Origin: Sanguinoderma infundibulare
Taxonomy: Eukaryota > Basidiomycota > Agaricomycetes > Polyporales > Polyporaceae
NCBI GenBank assembly: GCA_032821775.1
Contig: JAVLRN010000003.1
Coordinates: 682,001 to 746,000, forward strand
DNA: 64,000 bases
Direction: 5' to 3'
A program made the translations under genes and the position numbers. Below, piece after piece: positions 21,181 through 32,542 of this stretch (its first letter is position 1; each line of letters starts with the position of its first letter). The notes beneath the pieces are model-generated. The model searched no databases. It was not told the origin of the DNA and saw nothing but the letters and a program-made list of their open reading frames with translations.

Positions 21181-22854
21181 ATGTCCTTCCTCAGCGCATC
21201 CACCGCTGCCGTCCGACGCGGCCTCTCGTCCTCCGCACCCCGCACCTCTAGCCGCGGTCTGAAGGTCCTCCATCTCAGCTTCGATCCCGCGCGTCAGGCA
21301 CTGATTGCGCTGTGCACAGGTCCTCGCTGTCCTTTACAAAGGTGGTGATGCAGCGAAGCAGGAGCCTCGTCTGTTGGGTACGATCGAGAACGAGGTGAGT
21401 TCTCTTTTTGTTCCTGTTTGGCAATTGGGGGTAGAGCGGGGCACGACCGGCATCGGCTGCACAAACCATCGAAACCTTCGCGGGCGGGCATCGTTCAGAC
21501 GGATTCCGTGGCGTAGCCTCCAATCCAGTTGCGAAACAGATATGCCTTTTCAGCTCGCTGAATGGTTCTGCTCTTCAGCTCGGAATCCGCAGCTGGTTAG
21601 AATCGCAAGGGCACGAGTTTATCGTACGCATACATTCATCTGTTTCGTCTGGAAGTCAGAGTTGACGATTCATTTATAGGTTACGGACGATAAGGAAGGC
21701 CCGAGTAGCGTCTTCCAGCAGCACATCAAGGATGCTGAGATCCTAATCACGACTCCCTTCCACCCGGGATACCTCACTCGTGACCTCGTCGAGAAGGTAC
21801 GTCTCTGCTTTTAGCCAGTCAATATCTGGCGTTCAACCCCGCACCTCGACCAGGCCAAGAACCTCAAGCTCTGCGTGACTGCCGGCGTCGGCTCAGACCA
21901 CATCGACCTCAACGCGGCTGTCGAGAAGAGTATCCAAGTGCTCGAGGTCACGGGGTCGAACGTCGTCTCCGTCGCCGAGCACGTCATCATGGACATCCTC
22001 GTCCTCGTCCGCAACTTCCTGCCCGCGCACGAGATGATCGAGCGTGGCGACTGGCAGGTGTCCGATGTCGCGCGCAACGCGTTCGACCTCGAGGGCAAGG
22101 TTATCGGCACCATTGGCGCGGGCCGCATCGGGTACCGCGTCCTGGAGCGGCTCGTGCCGTTCAACCCGAAGGAGCTGCTGTACTACGACTACAACGCCCT
22201 CCCTGCTGGTGAGCATGTTTTGTTTTCACGCTTTCGCCCAATGACTGATTACTTGCCTTTTGCAGAGGCGGCGGCAAAAGTCGGCGTGCGTCGCGTTGAG
22301 GATCTGAAGGACTTTGTTTCACAGGTACGTTCTCGTCCCCCAGAATCCTCGTGCCGCACACCAATGTCGCCGCCCCCTCCAGTGCGACGTCGTCACGGTC
22401 AACGCGCCCCTGCACGAAGGCACACGGCACCTGATCAACGCCTCACTCCTCGCGCACTTCAAGAAGGGCGCCTGGCTTGTCAACACCGCGCGCGGCGCGA
22501 TCTGCAATGCGCAGGATGTCGCTGCGGCGCTCAAGTCCGGGCAGCTCAACGGCTACGCAGGCGACGTGTGGGACGTGCAGCCCGCGCCAAAAGAGCACCC
22601 GTGGCGGTATGCCAAGAACCCGCTCGGCGGCGGGAACGGCATGACGCCGCACTACTCGGGCACGACGCTCGACGCGCAGGCGCGGTACGCGGCGGGGACG
22701 AAGAGGATCATCGAGAATTACTTGCAGGGGAAGCCGCAGGACCCTGCGAACGTCATTATTGGGATTGGTGAGTGTTGGTTGGCGTGTTTTGTTGTCGGCG
22801 CACTGACTTGCGGCTTTAGGCAAGTACGAGACGAAGTCGTACGGTCAGCGGTAG
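21181..22854 (+). CDS. FDH1: NAD-dependent formate dehydrogenase
   Basis: Eight exons: 21181-21264, 21320-21394, 21579-21623, 21680-21796, 21854-22208, 22266-22324, 22383-22767, 22820-22854; all phases close for 384 aa. It belongs to the D-2-hydroxyacid dehydrogenase family. Diagnostic pieces are [26 protein letters not shown] (substrate loop), RNFLPAHEM, the NAD-binding [26 protein letters not shown] (catalytic Arg) and [17 protein letters not shown] (catalytic His). It oxidises formate to CO2 with NAD+, detoxifying formate released from oxalate and C1 metabolism. The first exon is Ser/Arg-rich with no acidic residues ([20 protein letters not shown]), which suggests a mitochondrial presequence. 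The first intron has a poor donor (GTCCTC) and its acceptor is followed by the same hexamer. Confidence 0.95.
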
Positions 22855-23346
22855 ACGGTTGTATACCTTCTAGATCGATACCTGTGGTTAGTAAACGTTA
22901 GGCGTTTACAAGTTGTGTGTTTTACACAGTGTATAAATGTAAGGTTTCGCGCCTGTCAGAGTCTTAGCTCGCCTGTCAAGGGTCATCATCACTATTCCCT
23001 CCGTCAATACTCCGATAACAGTACAATACCCGGAGCAATAGTGCAAGTGAGTGCATAATCTCTTCGCCTTTCTGCACGTAGTGGTGATAAAACAAACGGT
23101 TGTGAAAGCGTAGATCATGTTTGCGACGACGTTGGACTCTTCGTATGCAGTCCGACGTGTTGTTTCTGATTTTCCATCCTTACGTTTGAGCGGACGCATA
23201 CTTTGACGAAATTCAACAATCGCGAAATAACATTGGGATTAAAGTGATACTAAGGTGAGGAATCATCGGAATGGTATAATCGTTTCAAGGGTATGCGACT
23301 GATGCTAGGGTATGCCAAGGACGCGGTGAGGATGGGGACTGCGCGT
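22855..23346. other. Intergenic between convergent genes
   Basis: About 490 bp shared 3' region of formate dehydrogenase (+) and the KNH-like gene (-). No gene seen. Confidence 0.5.
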
Positions 23347-24155
23347 TTAGTGGCCGTCCTTGCCATCCTTGCCGTCTTTCCAGTCCTTACCGTCTTTGCA
23401 GTCGTCGCCGTCCTTGCCGTCCTGGCAGTCTTTGTCCTTCTTGACAATCTTGAACTTTTCGCTGTTGCTCTGCTTGTCGGGCTTGTTCTCGAACGACACT
23501 GCATACGGGGCCAGGTAAGTTGTCTCATCTCGACCAGATTGGATAGTGCACTTACGAGTTACACGGTAGTCGTTCCCTGGGATGACCCATGGGACGGTGA
23601 CCTGGGCAGATCCTGACTTCACGTCGACGTCCTTGGCGAGGATGACTGCCCAGAAGCGATCAGCATGTCTCCTCAGGTGAGATCGAGAAGAGGCGACTTA
23701 CCAAACGGCTCGCCCTCGCCCTTGCGGAGGAGGAGCTTAGCCTTGCACGGGGGCTTCGGCTGGCCGTCGTCGCCCCGCTTCGTAGGCTTCCAATCTCCCT
23801 GCTGCTTCGCCCTGAAAATTAGCGAGGCGACGTCGGTAAGCATGAACCAACACGACCGTGCTGAAGCTGCGTACCAGGTCACCTTCTGGCACGAGCCGAC
23901 TGGCCACACTGTGTCCTTGTTCGGCTGCGTGAACTTCACGGTGAAGCCCTTGTCCCAGTCGTTGTCCCAGTCGCAGTCGCAGTCCTGACCGGGCTTGTTC
24001 GGCCAGTTACTGCCGTTCTGAGGAGGAGGTGGCGGGTTGCCGTCGCGCACCTCGATGGCGGCAGGGCTGGAGGATGCTACTGGGACGAGGGACAGGACCA
24101 CCGCTGCCGAAAAGGGCACGAGGGCGAGTTTAACAAGGTTCGTCTTGGAGAACAT
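23347..24155 (-). CDS. Kre9/KNH-like (Ser-Thr-rich GPI/cell-wall family) secreted protein
   Basis: Four exons: 23857-24155, 23702-23811, 23556-23645, 23347-23498; 216 aa. It opens with a signal peptide (MFSKTNLVKLALVPFSAAVV...). One beta-sandwich domain of the Kre9/KNH1 type follows: FTQPNKDTVWPVGSCQKVTW, KAKLLLRKGEGEPFG, VILAKDVDV, GSAQVTVPWVIPGNDYRV. The C-terminal tail is a Lys-Asp-Gly low-complexity run (about residues 186-216) ending GKDGH, with no GPI-attachment signal visible. Such small secreted proteins are common in wood- and litter-decay basidiomycetes; a role at the cell wall is inferred. A decayed or strongly diverged paralogue is at 38908-39398. TATATAA at 24247-24253 lies about 92 bp upstream of the ATG. 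Confidence 0.75.
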
Positions 24156-24246
24156 GTTGGTTGTGTTGGTTGTGAGTGGCTGATGATGTTCAGGTGGGGA
24201 GATGGGTAGCTGATGAGCTGAAGGATGGGTGCACTCGACCAGGGTC

Positions 24247-24253
24247 TTATATA
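24247..24253 (-). promoter_or_regulatory. TATA box of the KNH-like gene
   Basis: TATATAA on the minus strand, 92 bp upstream of the ATG at 24155. Confidence 0.55.
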
Positions 24254-25002
24254 CTCCCAGAGCTGCTGGGCGATCGCAGGTCCGTTTCCTTCATAGTTCA
24301 CAGAGATGTCGGCTATGCACTTCCGCGCTAACCAGTGGATCCGACGAACGATCGTGGAGCTCACAGGGGCTGCTCAGCCACAGTACGCTCGAGTACGCTG
24401 GACGAACTTTTTGCTTCCGTGCGTTGTGGCGGTGCTTCGTCCCTCATCAGGGGGTGGTTTCGCATGGGGTAGGTCCCATGGTGTGCACCGCCAGCACGAA
24501 CTAAACGAAATACCCGTTCACAGTCTCGATGCGAATTCAACCGGGCGTCGGTGACTGCCTAATTTTGCTGTTCCGCGTAATCCCTCGGGCGGGACACTAA
24601 GCCTCCTATCGCTCAAGAAGACAAAATGATATGGCGAAGAATACGGCATTGTATGTCCAGATGCAAACTACTTGCATGTTAATAGATGCCGATCGCAACC
24701 CCACGGGCACGACAGCCTTCTAATCATGTTCGCAATTGGTTGCCGGACCTTCCACAGACCATGGCAAAATGCAACGAAGTAATTATTTGGTCTCGACCGT
24801 ACCTTGAACTCACCTTCAAAGGGGCCGAGCCCGGTCTCCGGTCGTCAGCCCCAGCCCAGTCCAAATCTCAACAATGGATATCGTTCCAGGAAGAGCCTGC
24901 ACGGCCCCACTTCCCTCTCCTCATACTACGACGTGCTAGACACGCCCACTTCACGCATTCTAATCCCTACTGCTGTGCAGACAATTTCTATTCTCCATCG
25001 TC

Positions 25003-25999
25003 ATGTCCTACATCGTGAAGAACATCGGGGTCCTCTCAGGCTCGTCCCCCGGTGGGAAGGTGAACAGCAAGGACGTTGTGTACAACGCTCAGACTCTGGA
25101 GACGATGGCGAAGAACCTGCTGGCAACGTGTGAGTGTTTTTCGCCGTCCCGTTAACGTTTTCCAACTGACCCGTCATCTTTGCCGTGACATTTCCAAGTC
25201 TTCGAGGGAGGATCTGCGCAGCTCATCGTCGTCAGCGACTCCAAGGTCGGCCTCGAGGACGCCTCATCTCCCTCTCTCTCCGCTACGACATCCTATTCCC
25301 CTCCCCTCAGCGCAGCTCCCTCCCCCTCTCTCCTCACCGCTGCTCCGTCCCGCCCGACCCTCGCCCGCGCATCGACGACTGCCACCCTGATAGGCGTCGA
25401 CTCTATCTCGTCCGCCCTTCCTCCCGTCCTCAGCACCCACGTGGCGAAGTCGCACCGCGTACTCTCCGGCCTCGAGAGCACCGACGACCTCGCGCGCCGC
25501 CTGCGCGGTCACCTCTCCGCCGACGTGGCCCCGCATCTGGCCAAGGATGGCAACCTTGACCAGGATGCGGTCCCCATCACCGTCCCTGGCACGATCGAGG
25601 TCGTACAAGGACGGTCGGCAAAGAGTCTCGGGAAGCAGAAGGCGGCGCCGCTCAAGTCTGCTATGCGACCGCCGCGGAAGCGCTCTCACCTGCGGCACGA
25701 CGAACTGGTGGGCCGCGTCCAGGCCGAGGATGGCTACCTCGGCCCAGACGGCGAGCCTATGTCTCCCATCGAAATCGCACTCGCAGAAGCCAAGCGTCGC
25801 GTGAAGAGGAAGGCGCGGGGGATGAAGACCGTGCGTTGGGCGGCAGAAGTCATCGAGTGGGCAAGTTGTCTTTGACTTTGATTACCGTGCACGCCGATGC
25901 TGACTGGTCGAGTTTGAGCAGGAGATTCGAGCGAATCGGCCTGAGACGGGACTGGAGCGGATGGAGTGCCACCGGCGGCGGGGATACACTGTGGGCTGA
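25003..25999 (+). CDS. Orphan family X, member X1
   Basis: Exons 25003-25129, 25199-25860 and 25922-25999; 288 aa. The second intron is of the GC-AG type (GCAAGT donor, TTTGAGCAG acceptor, 61 nt) and has the same length and position in X2. The protein starts MSYIVKNIGVLSGSSPGGKV and has a Ser/Thr/Pro-rich middle. A basic, better conserved C-terminal third follows (KSLGKQKAAPLKSAMRPPRK, RHDELVGRVQAEDGYLGPDG, IALAEAKRRVKRKARGMKTV), ending HRRRGYTVG. I do not recognise a domain; the basic segment could be a nuclear signal. If the GC intron is not removed, the protein stops four codons later at 25875. The downstream Ser/Asp array is not in this frame. Confidence 0.6.
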
Positions 26000-26084
26000 G
26001 TTGCACGACCTCGGCAGTATGTTCCTTGCCATTTATTCTATCGTTTCTGGTCAGCTCATCGTTTATGTTCGCCTCACAGGGACA

Positions 26085-26380
26085 TGGACGGACATGGACG
26101 TGGATACGGACCTCGACTCGAACGCGGACTTCGACTCGGACTCGGACGCGGATTCGGATACGAACACCGGTGCGAAGGAGATGGACGCGGACTCGAATAC
26201 GGACATGGCGCGATTACGGACGCTGAACTCGGACTCGGACCCGGGCACGAACGCGGTCTCGAATACGGACATGGCGCGATTGCGGACAAGGGGCGATTAC
26301 GGACGCTGGACACGAAGATGGACGGGAAGACGGTCGCTGGCCTCGGGCGCGAAGACGGACACGGACGTGGTATCATGCGC
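26085..26380 (+). repeat. Hexanucleotide Ser/Asp-type array after X1
   Basis: Tandem GGACTCGGACGCGGA-like units with an inserted second block (ATGGCGCGATTRCGGAC recurring three times). In one frame it reads Asp-Ser-Asp-Ala. The copy after X2 is shorter (33615-33810) and a third lies at 17340-17640. Confidence 0.8.
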
Positions 26381-27045
26381 TGGTCGCATTCTGTCGGACT
26401 CTGCTAGTAGGACTCGGGCTCGCTGAACTTTTTGCTTTTTCAGGCTTGGGCTCTGCAAGTTTCGGGCGATCGCGGGGGAGGCGAACAGGGGACGGCCGCC
26501 TTGTTCGTCTTTCCTGGGGTTTGCCTGGCGAAGTCGGTCGTCAAGACACAGGTATGTATCCCGAGGGAGGGACTCCGGTCCTGGCGCATACCTCTCCGTG
26601 GTCCTCGGGACGAGTACCTGCTTGTGAGCAGGGAAACCAAAATGCGCTTTTCATCGTTTGCCTCTCTCTCAGGCTGTGGCGATCACTGTGTAGAGCATAT
26701 TGTGCCTGTCATCCGCGTTTGTCGCGTCTCAGAATCCCAGGCATGTCATGCGAACGGCGCCAGTTAATGCAATTGTGCAGTAATACAACGCAAGCGCAAC
26801 ATGACAGGCGGGCGTGGTGCTCGTTGCGCAAACTTGCAGGCCTTCAAGGGACAAGCGGCTGACAGGGGAGGATACTCATAGACCGTACAGATCGAGCCCG
26901 GGTGTCGTCGACCCAAAGCCAGCCGCGAGTTGGCGGCTGGCACCCCACCTACTTTGCACTCCTACTACTATCTGCTATTCAGAACCCCCTTCATACTCAT
27001 ACTCATCGCTGCTGCGCAGTACCCTCCACCATCTTCATCATTACC

Positions 27046-27752
27046 ATGTCTTGCCCCACCTCCCCCATCCTCCGCCCCGGCGCTTGGGCCCGCACGCCCT
27101 TCGGCACCCCCTTCTTCAAGCTCAAGGTTGGCGACGTCGATCCCGACTCCCGCTCCAGAACCAGCGCGTTTGTCAAGGGGCCGATGAGTGCCCGGATGTG
27201 GGAGGAGATTCGCGCCTGGGAGAAGCTCCAGCGGACGGGTAAGCTCCCCGAGAACAGAGCGTATGCGGCCGTACTTCAGAGGAACCGTCTTCTTGCAGGA
27301 AACGACGCTGGCGTCGCTCCTTCGACCGTCGACGGCACCCCCGGCCTTCGGTTGGATGTGCGCGGGGCTGGCTACCCCAACCACTGCGAGCCTGGCCTCG
27401 ACCGTCCTCGAGACGTGACAACGACCAGCGGCGAGCGGCCCATCTCGACGACCGGCGCCCCGACTGACGACGATCTCGACCTCCTCTGGCCTGACACCTA
27501 CTCGATCGCCTCCGATTCGGACATCGACTACATGCTCGACGGCTTCGTGGTCATCGACATGGCCGACGCGACTGGTTCCGTCTTCTGGAAAGACACCCGC
27601 AGGCGTCGACGCAAGGCCAGCCCTTCTTTCGCGATATTCAAGGACGTCCGTGAACTCACCATCGTCCTCAGGTTGCGCGAACGACAGGCTCTCCGGGCCG
27701 TTGGTCTCGCTTCCTCAGCCTACTCCGTCCTGCATCGAAGAGGGAGCTGTAG
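27046..27752 (+). CDS. Orphan family Y, member Y1
   Basis: Exons 27046-27615 and 27672-27752, 216 aa. Starts MSCPTSPILRPGAWARTPFG; it lacks nine codons present after PILR in Y2-Y4. The intron is 56 nt but begins GCCAGC where the other three copies have GTCAGC, so it is a GC-AG intron or a damaged donor. The spliced end is VARTTGSPGRWSRFLSLLRP...KREL, the same as in Y2 and Y3. Conserved features are PFGTPFFKL, MWEEIRAWEKLQ, RNRLLAGNDAGVAP, DDDLDLLWPDTYSIAS and DGFVVIDMADATGSVFWKD, then a basic RRRRK. No known domain. Located 1.05 kb after X1 on the same strand. Confidence 0.65.
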
Positions 27753-28831
27753 ATACTGGAGGAGCGTTGGCACTTGACGATGCGGGTAGTGGGATGGCGA
27801 CCTGCTACTTGCTGAACCAAGCCGTATTCGGAAGTGGAGGATTTGGACGACTGGTGGATGGACTGCTCGGCTTGGGTTGGACTGTAGTGTTGATCTAGTT
27901 AGCGAACTAGGATCGGACTGTAGTTAGTTTATATGCGCTCTCGCTTCGTTGTCCGTGCCATGTAGTCGTTTCGTATCCTGTAGTTGTAGTCAATCGTCGG
28001 CGATGATGCAGGCAGTGGGATGGCGACCTACTACCTGCGGAGCCGATGTGGCCTCCGAAGTGGAGGATTCGGACGATTGGTCTCGAGTTTGGGTCGTACT
28101 GCACTCGTCCTGTAGTACAGCCCCAGGTAGCGTTCTGGAGATGGACCTTTGTGTATGGGCTCTTGTGTACTGTTGTACCTATCCTGTAGTCATTGAAATC
28201 CTGTAACTGTAGTTACTTCCAGCGTTATGTGTACGCAGGGCGACGTGGGGCAGGACGGGGAGGATCATCCTCATCCCGCTCACCTGCTATTGCGTCACGA
28301 AGCGCATAGCTAGGCAAACACATTAATACAAACGAGAAGGTCCACTCACATCCTCAGAATGTAGCATGCCATCAATCCGCTGGAGTGCAGGATGATAAGT
28401 ACCAGCATCGTGCACTCATCGAGTCGCTCAATTACCTGATCGACGCACGCGCGCGAATAAACCCCCTAATGCTTCCTTGAGTCGAGGAATGCGAAATTGA
28501 CAGGTGGGAGGGTCCGTGAACTGGTGTCGAGACGTCCCCATCGGTGGCCGAAAGGACACTGTACCACGAACTCAGCCCGGCAGGCCTCGACCGTTGACCA
28601 CCGAGGTTGGATCTTACTTACCTTGACGCCCTGTCACTTCGGATATCCTCGCTGTCGCCTGCCTCGCTTTCATGCGCTAGTGGTATTGCTCTCCTGGTGT
28701 TCAATTATCCGTACAGTGTGACAGGTATATACATACAGTAGTTCCAATCCAGTCCGTCGCTCGTGTGCCTACAAACCACCATCCGGCAACAGCGTCGACA
28801 TCCCACACCAAGGCCATAAAACGCTCACCAA
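27753..28831. other. Shared 3' region of Y1 and the p31comet-like gene
   Basis: About 1.1 kb. It contains a partial tandem copy of the Y 3' sequence: GTGGGATGGCGACCTGCTAC near 27791 recurs as GTGGGATGGCGACCTACTAC near 28015. The whole interval is repeated in inverted form at 52418-53492. Confidence 0.7.
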
Positions 28832-30671
28832 TCACCAATCCGCAAAACCCACAATCTTCCCGTCCCACGCCCACCAGATATCCTCGTCCTCCTCGTCTTC
28901 AGGCGAGCAGCATTCGTCGCCGGCGTCGGGTTGGACAGAAGACCGCGGAGAGCGGTCCTTCGCAGCGTACACCGACCCGCCTTTGCATCCGATCCACGCG
29001 CCTTCGGTGCGAACGCCCTTGGACCTCGCCTTCGTCTTCCCACTCCCAGTTGGTGCTGGCGTGACCGCGCCCGCGTCCTCAAGGAAGCAATCAAGCACAC
29101 CATCGAGCGTACGCGCCAAGTTCTGACGCGCGCCCCACGCGGGGTGCAAGAACCGTCGCGGGGCACGCAAGAAGAGGTGCGTCTGGGTGGGCGCTGCAGA
29201 GGAACGAACGCTCATCAGTTCAAAGGTCCAAAGAACGTCACAAAGTATGGGAAATGGAACGCGCCGCTCACCAAGCTCGCTGGACATGTCGCCGTCGCCA
29301 TCGACCCAGGCGTTCATGAGGGTGCGGGAAAGCAATCGCTCGGCTGCGCGGAGTGCTTTTTGTTCCTCCGCATGTGTCAGCTCCGTCGAAGCGGCCACGG
29401 GAGATACTTGCGGTGACCTCGAGGGTGTGCGCGCGTTGGATTCGGATGGAGCTTGTACAGGCGAGCATGGCTTTGGGGTGGTTTGTGGCTCTGGCACAAT
29501 CCCGGGGGGTGCCGAGGACGTTGGGAATGGGTGAAGGAAGGTAAACGGGGTAGGTTTCGCAGGAAGCGGGGTGGCCGGAATAAATGGAGATGGGAGAGAC
29601 TCTGGAGAAGGGGCCAGCGATCTCACCGGGGGAGACGGTGAAGGAGAGAGAGAAGATGGGGGGCCTGAGCCAGAACCAGACGATTCCGCGTCGCTCACGT
29701 CGTCTTCGTCGGCTTCCTCTTCCACATCGCTGCCTTCGCTGTCGCATTCACTGCTGTCGCATTCACTGCTGTCGCATTCACTGCTGTCGCATTCACTGCT
29801 GTCGCATTCACTGCTGTCGCATTCACTGCTGTCGCATTCACTGCTGTCGCATTCACTACTGTCATCCTCCGAGCCTTCGTCAAATTCTTCGGTGCACTCC
29901 TCGCTGTAAGCCTCTTCTTCTGTGTCATCGTCCTTGTCGTGGTGGGACGTGACCTGGCAAGACCGCGCGCCCCAGATCTTGATGTCTAGACCATCGATGG
30001 TGAGCACGACACGAGCGCGCGGGGTATTCGCGCTTGGTCCCATGACAAACATCAAATGTGCCGTCCCTCGACTAGGACCGCAGACGTTGGTCGCTTGCTC
30101 ACTGGGGTGTGCATTCTCATCGCTCGCGGCGGGTTCGGACATGTGGTTTGCGGACTTGGATTTGGCGTATGCGGTGGATAGGGCGACAAAGGTGGTTTGG
30201 AGGTGGGACGCGAGGGTGTCTAATGTGACGAGGAGCTCGTCGCGCTTCTTTGCGACTTTTGGGTTGCTCTTGCCAACAGGCATGCGGGAAAGTTGAGCGA
30301 CAGGGCTAGGCAATGCAACCAGGTATGAGCGAGGGACATTATAAGGACGCGGATTACACTCACAATGGTATCTGGCTCTTGAGGAAAAGTGTATGGCCAA
30401 GAAGGGAGAGGGAGAGGGCTGCGGCCATGGTATGGGATATGGATGGGGTTTCGAGGATGACGGTCGGGACCTTGAGCCGCTCAAGAAATCCAGGATCTCG
30501 CGCCGCATCCGCGCCTTCTTCCACCCAAGGGCGCGGGCTTGCGGGTGCGATCTCCGGGCGATGCGGTGGTTGTACCGCTGGGGCGTCGTGACTGGGGCTT
30601 GTTGCGGTGACTCGGGTCTGCACAGGGACGGAGCGCAGCGGTGGCGGGGCAGGCGTAGGGGTCAGGATCAT
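28832..30671 (-). CDS. p31comet (MAD2L1BP)-like protein, left copy
   Basis: Exons 30364-30671, 29272-30305 and 28832-29193; 567 aa from MILTPTP. Segments line up in order with animal p31comet: LLGHTLFLKSQIPFPVAQL (human HIMYQRQQLPLPYEQL), KKRDELLVTLDTLASHL, a strand pair LMFVMGPSANTPRARVVL, an Arg/Leu helix followed by THLFLRAPRRFLHPAWGAR, and the C-terminal EDIWWAWDGKIVGF (human EDYIWFQAPVTFKGF). p31comet has a HORMA-like fold, binds Mad2 and helps TRIP13 silence the spindle checkpoint (established for animals). The assignment here is my inference from this pattern. A disordered acidic/proline-rich insert sits in the middle and includes eight SSECD repeats. The frame is open upstream of 30671 through a possible extra exon (to 31193), so the start may be earlier. 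The right copy is at 50670-52417. Confidence 0.55.
29741..29860 (-). repeat. 15-bp coding minisatellite, 8 units
   Basis: Eight perfect or near-perfect units encoding Ser-Ser-Glu-Cys-Asp inside the p31comet-like gene. The right copy has only two units (51481-51510). The 90-bp difference is exactly the length difference between the two central exons. Confidence 0.95.
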
Positions 30672-31000
30672 CGCGCAGAGTGCGAGGGGTGCAAGGGTGG
30701 GCGAAGAGGGCGGGATAGGGCTCGGTGGACGTTGTGGTTCAAAGTTAAGCTGCAACTCGACTCGCGGAGGCAACCCTGCGCGTCCTCAGGCTCGGCGCCT
30801 CCTCTTCGCGCGTCTGTCACGTGCTCTGACCTCAGGGCCGGCTTCGTCGCGCGGGCGAAAATCCTCGAAATTGTTCTTGTCGTCCTCGTCGCCTTCGTCA
30901 CCGTCGTCGTCGTCTTCCGAGCCCTCATCGTCGATGTCCTCCTCTTTGTCTATATGAGCTGCATTTCCCCGAACATACTGTGCCGTGTCGTGGTCCCCTG

Positions 31001-31791
31001 CTACTTCCTTTGGCAACGTTTCGCCCTCGACGGACTCATTACCCACTCGCTCATGCCTAGGGACATGGCGTACAATGCCTTCGTCTCCTTTACTGGTGGT
31101 GTGGAAGATTGACCTCGCTCTCTCCACGCTTGGACGTTCGGACTTCGTGTCGCACTCCGTGGACGATCGAGCACTAAGAAGAGCTGACATCATGACCAGT
31201 TATTGGCTGGTGTGCTGTATTACCTTGTTCTCCGTCCGCTCCCCGTCATGAATTGATATCAGTTCGCTGTTGTCACCGCTCTTACAGGGCACCATTACCC
31301 ATCGAATCGATCGCCATTCATATGGTCTTCATCTCTGTTTTCGGTCATGTTCGGCAGATATCACTCACGATCATGGCGTGACCCTCGGCAAGATCGGAAC
31401 TGCCAGAACTTGCGCACCATCCCTGCATGTGTTGTATGAAGACGACTCACCTTGGCGTTTCGACATGATGCAGATGTTCTCCCAAGCACTGCTGTTCCAC
31501 ACCGACCGGAGCAGGTGGCACGCCCGACTGCGTTTGTCGCAGCACTGAATTCAAAATGTAAGGCAATGGGTCCGAAATAAACCAAAGTGCGCCCCTCCCT
31601 CTTCTTGCCGCACGCGTTGCGATGAGCTCATCCAAAGATAGCACGATAAGCCCAAGCGATCCGCCTGCCGTCTGCGCATATGCCTGCTCTCTCATTCGGA
31701 CCAACATCGTCGACAAATGATCCCGCCACATGGCCTCAGTTAGAGCACTGCCCGTTCTCATCATATCCTCCAAACACCACCCATCTTCCAT
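31001..31791 (-). CDS. Orphan gene V, intact copy
   Basis: Exons 31451-31791, 31369-31399, 31224-31280 and 31001-31183; phases close for 203 aa. Starts MEDGWCLEDMMRTGSALTEA and ends PSRAKRCQRK. Visible features are a Met/Arg-rich amphipathic N-terminal half (HLSTMLVRMREQAYAQ), a hydrophobic LGLIVLSLDEL and a basic C-terminus. I do not recognise it. It lies head-to-tail upstream of the p31comet-like gene and starts 134 bp from the end of the duplicated block. In the right arm the corresponding site is the 152-bp gap shared with carboxypeptidase 2. The right copy (49564-50097) is truncated by a 1-nt deletion in exon 3, which supports exon 3 being normally in this frame only weakly. An overlapping acidic frame, 30786-31193, could instead be a 5' exon of the p31comet-like gene. 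Confidence 0.45.
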
Positions 31792-32542
31792 GCCGCCCGT
31801 TCTTTTTCTGACGCTCTCACCCGCTGTCGCCGTCTGTCGACCATTCTATAAAACCCGGCGACCCGTTCAATCCACTCCCGCGGCTTCCCTTAGCGGCTTC
31901 CCCTACTCTGTGCGTCGCCTCTAGTCATCGCACGACGAGAAAAACAATCGCATCAGTCCGCGTCGTGGCGGTGCTTCGTCCCTCATCAGGGGGTGGTTTT
32001 GCATGGGGTAAGTCCAATGTTGTGCACCGCCAACACTAACTAAACGCGATACCCATTCACAGTTTTCGATACGAATTCAACCGGGTGTCGGTGACTGCCT
32101 AACTTTGCTGTTCCGCGTAATCCCTTGGGCGGGACACTGAGCCTCGTATCGCTCAAAAAGACAAAATAACATGGCGAAGAATACGGCATTGTATGTCCAG
32201 ATGCAAACTACTTACGTGTTAACAGATGCCGATCGCAACCCCAGGGGCAAAAAAGCCTTCTAATCACGTTCGCAAGTGGTTGCCGGACCTTCCACAGACC
32301 ATGGCAAAATGCAACGAAGTAATTATTTGGTCTCGACCGTACCTTGAACTCACCTTCGAAGGGGCCGGGCCCGGTCTCCGGTCGTCAGCCCCAGTCCAGT
32401 CCAAATCTCAACGATGGATATCTTTTCAGGAAGATGTGCTCAGCGCCCACTTCCCTCCACTCATACTACGACGTGCTAGACACGCCCACTCCACGCATTC
32501 TGATTCTTGCTGCTGTGCAGACAATTTCTATTCTCCATCGTC

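Larger units (their letters stand above)
24421..28130 (+). repeat. X-Y module, copy 1
   Basis: Begins with the block GTGGCGGTGCTTCGTCCCTC at about 24425 that also opens copy 2 at about 31966. It contains gene X1, the Ser/Asp hexanucleotide array, a conserved exon-like flank and gene Y1, in the same order and orientation as copy 2 (31966-35605). The two copies are closely similar apart from small indels and a longer array in copy 1. Confidence 0.8.
26796..31925 (+). repeat. Left arm of a large inverted duplication
   Basis: Matches the reverse complement of about 49440-54475. It carries Y1, the p31comet-like gene (-), the orphan gene V (-) and, at its right end, the promoter/5' leader that in the right arm belongs to carboxypeptidase 2. 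Similarity starts at about 26796 (GCGCAACATGACAGGCGGG) and stops at about 31932, within a few bases of where the carboxypeptidase start codon would be. Confidence 0.85.

Noticed and set aside
23290..23520. Hydrophobic + strand frame (LAVLAILAVFPVLTVFAVV) as a membrane protein
   Set aside because: Antisense of the Lys-Asp-Gly tail of the KNH-like gene.
29741..29860. Possible CRISPR-like array
   Set aside because: Contiguous 15-bp units with no spacers in a fungal coding exon.
29571..29952. Frames reading Leu-Ser-His or Cys-Arg-Ile-His repeats on the + strand
   Set aside because: Alternative translations of the SSECD minisatellite on the wrong strand.
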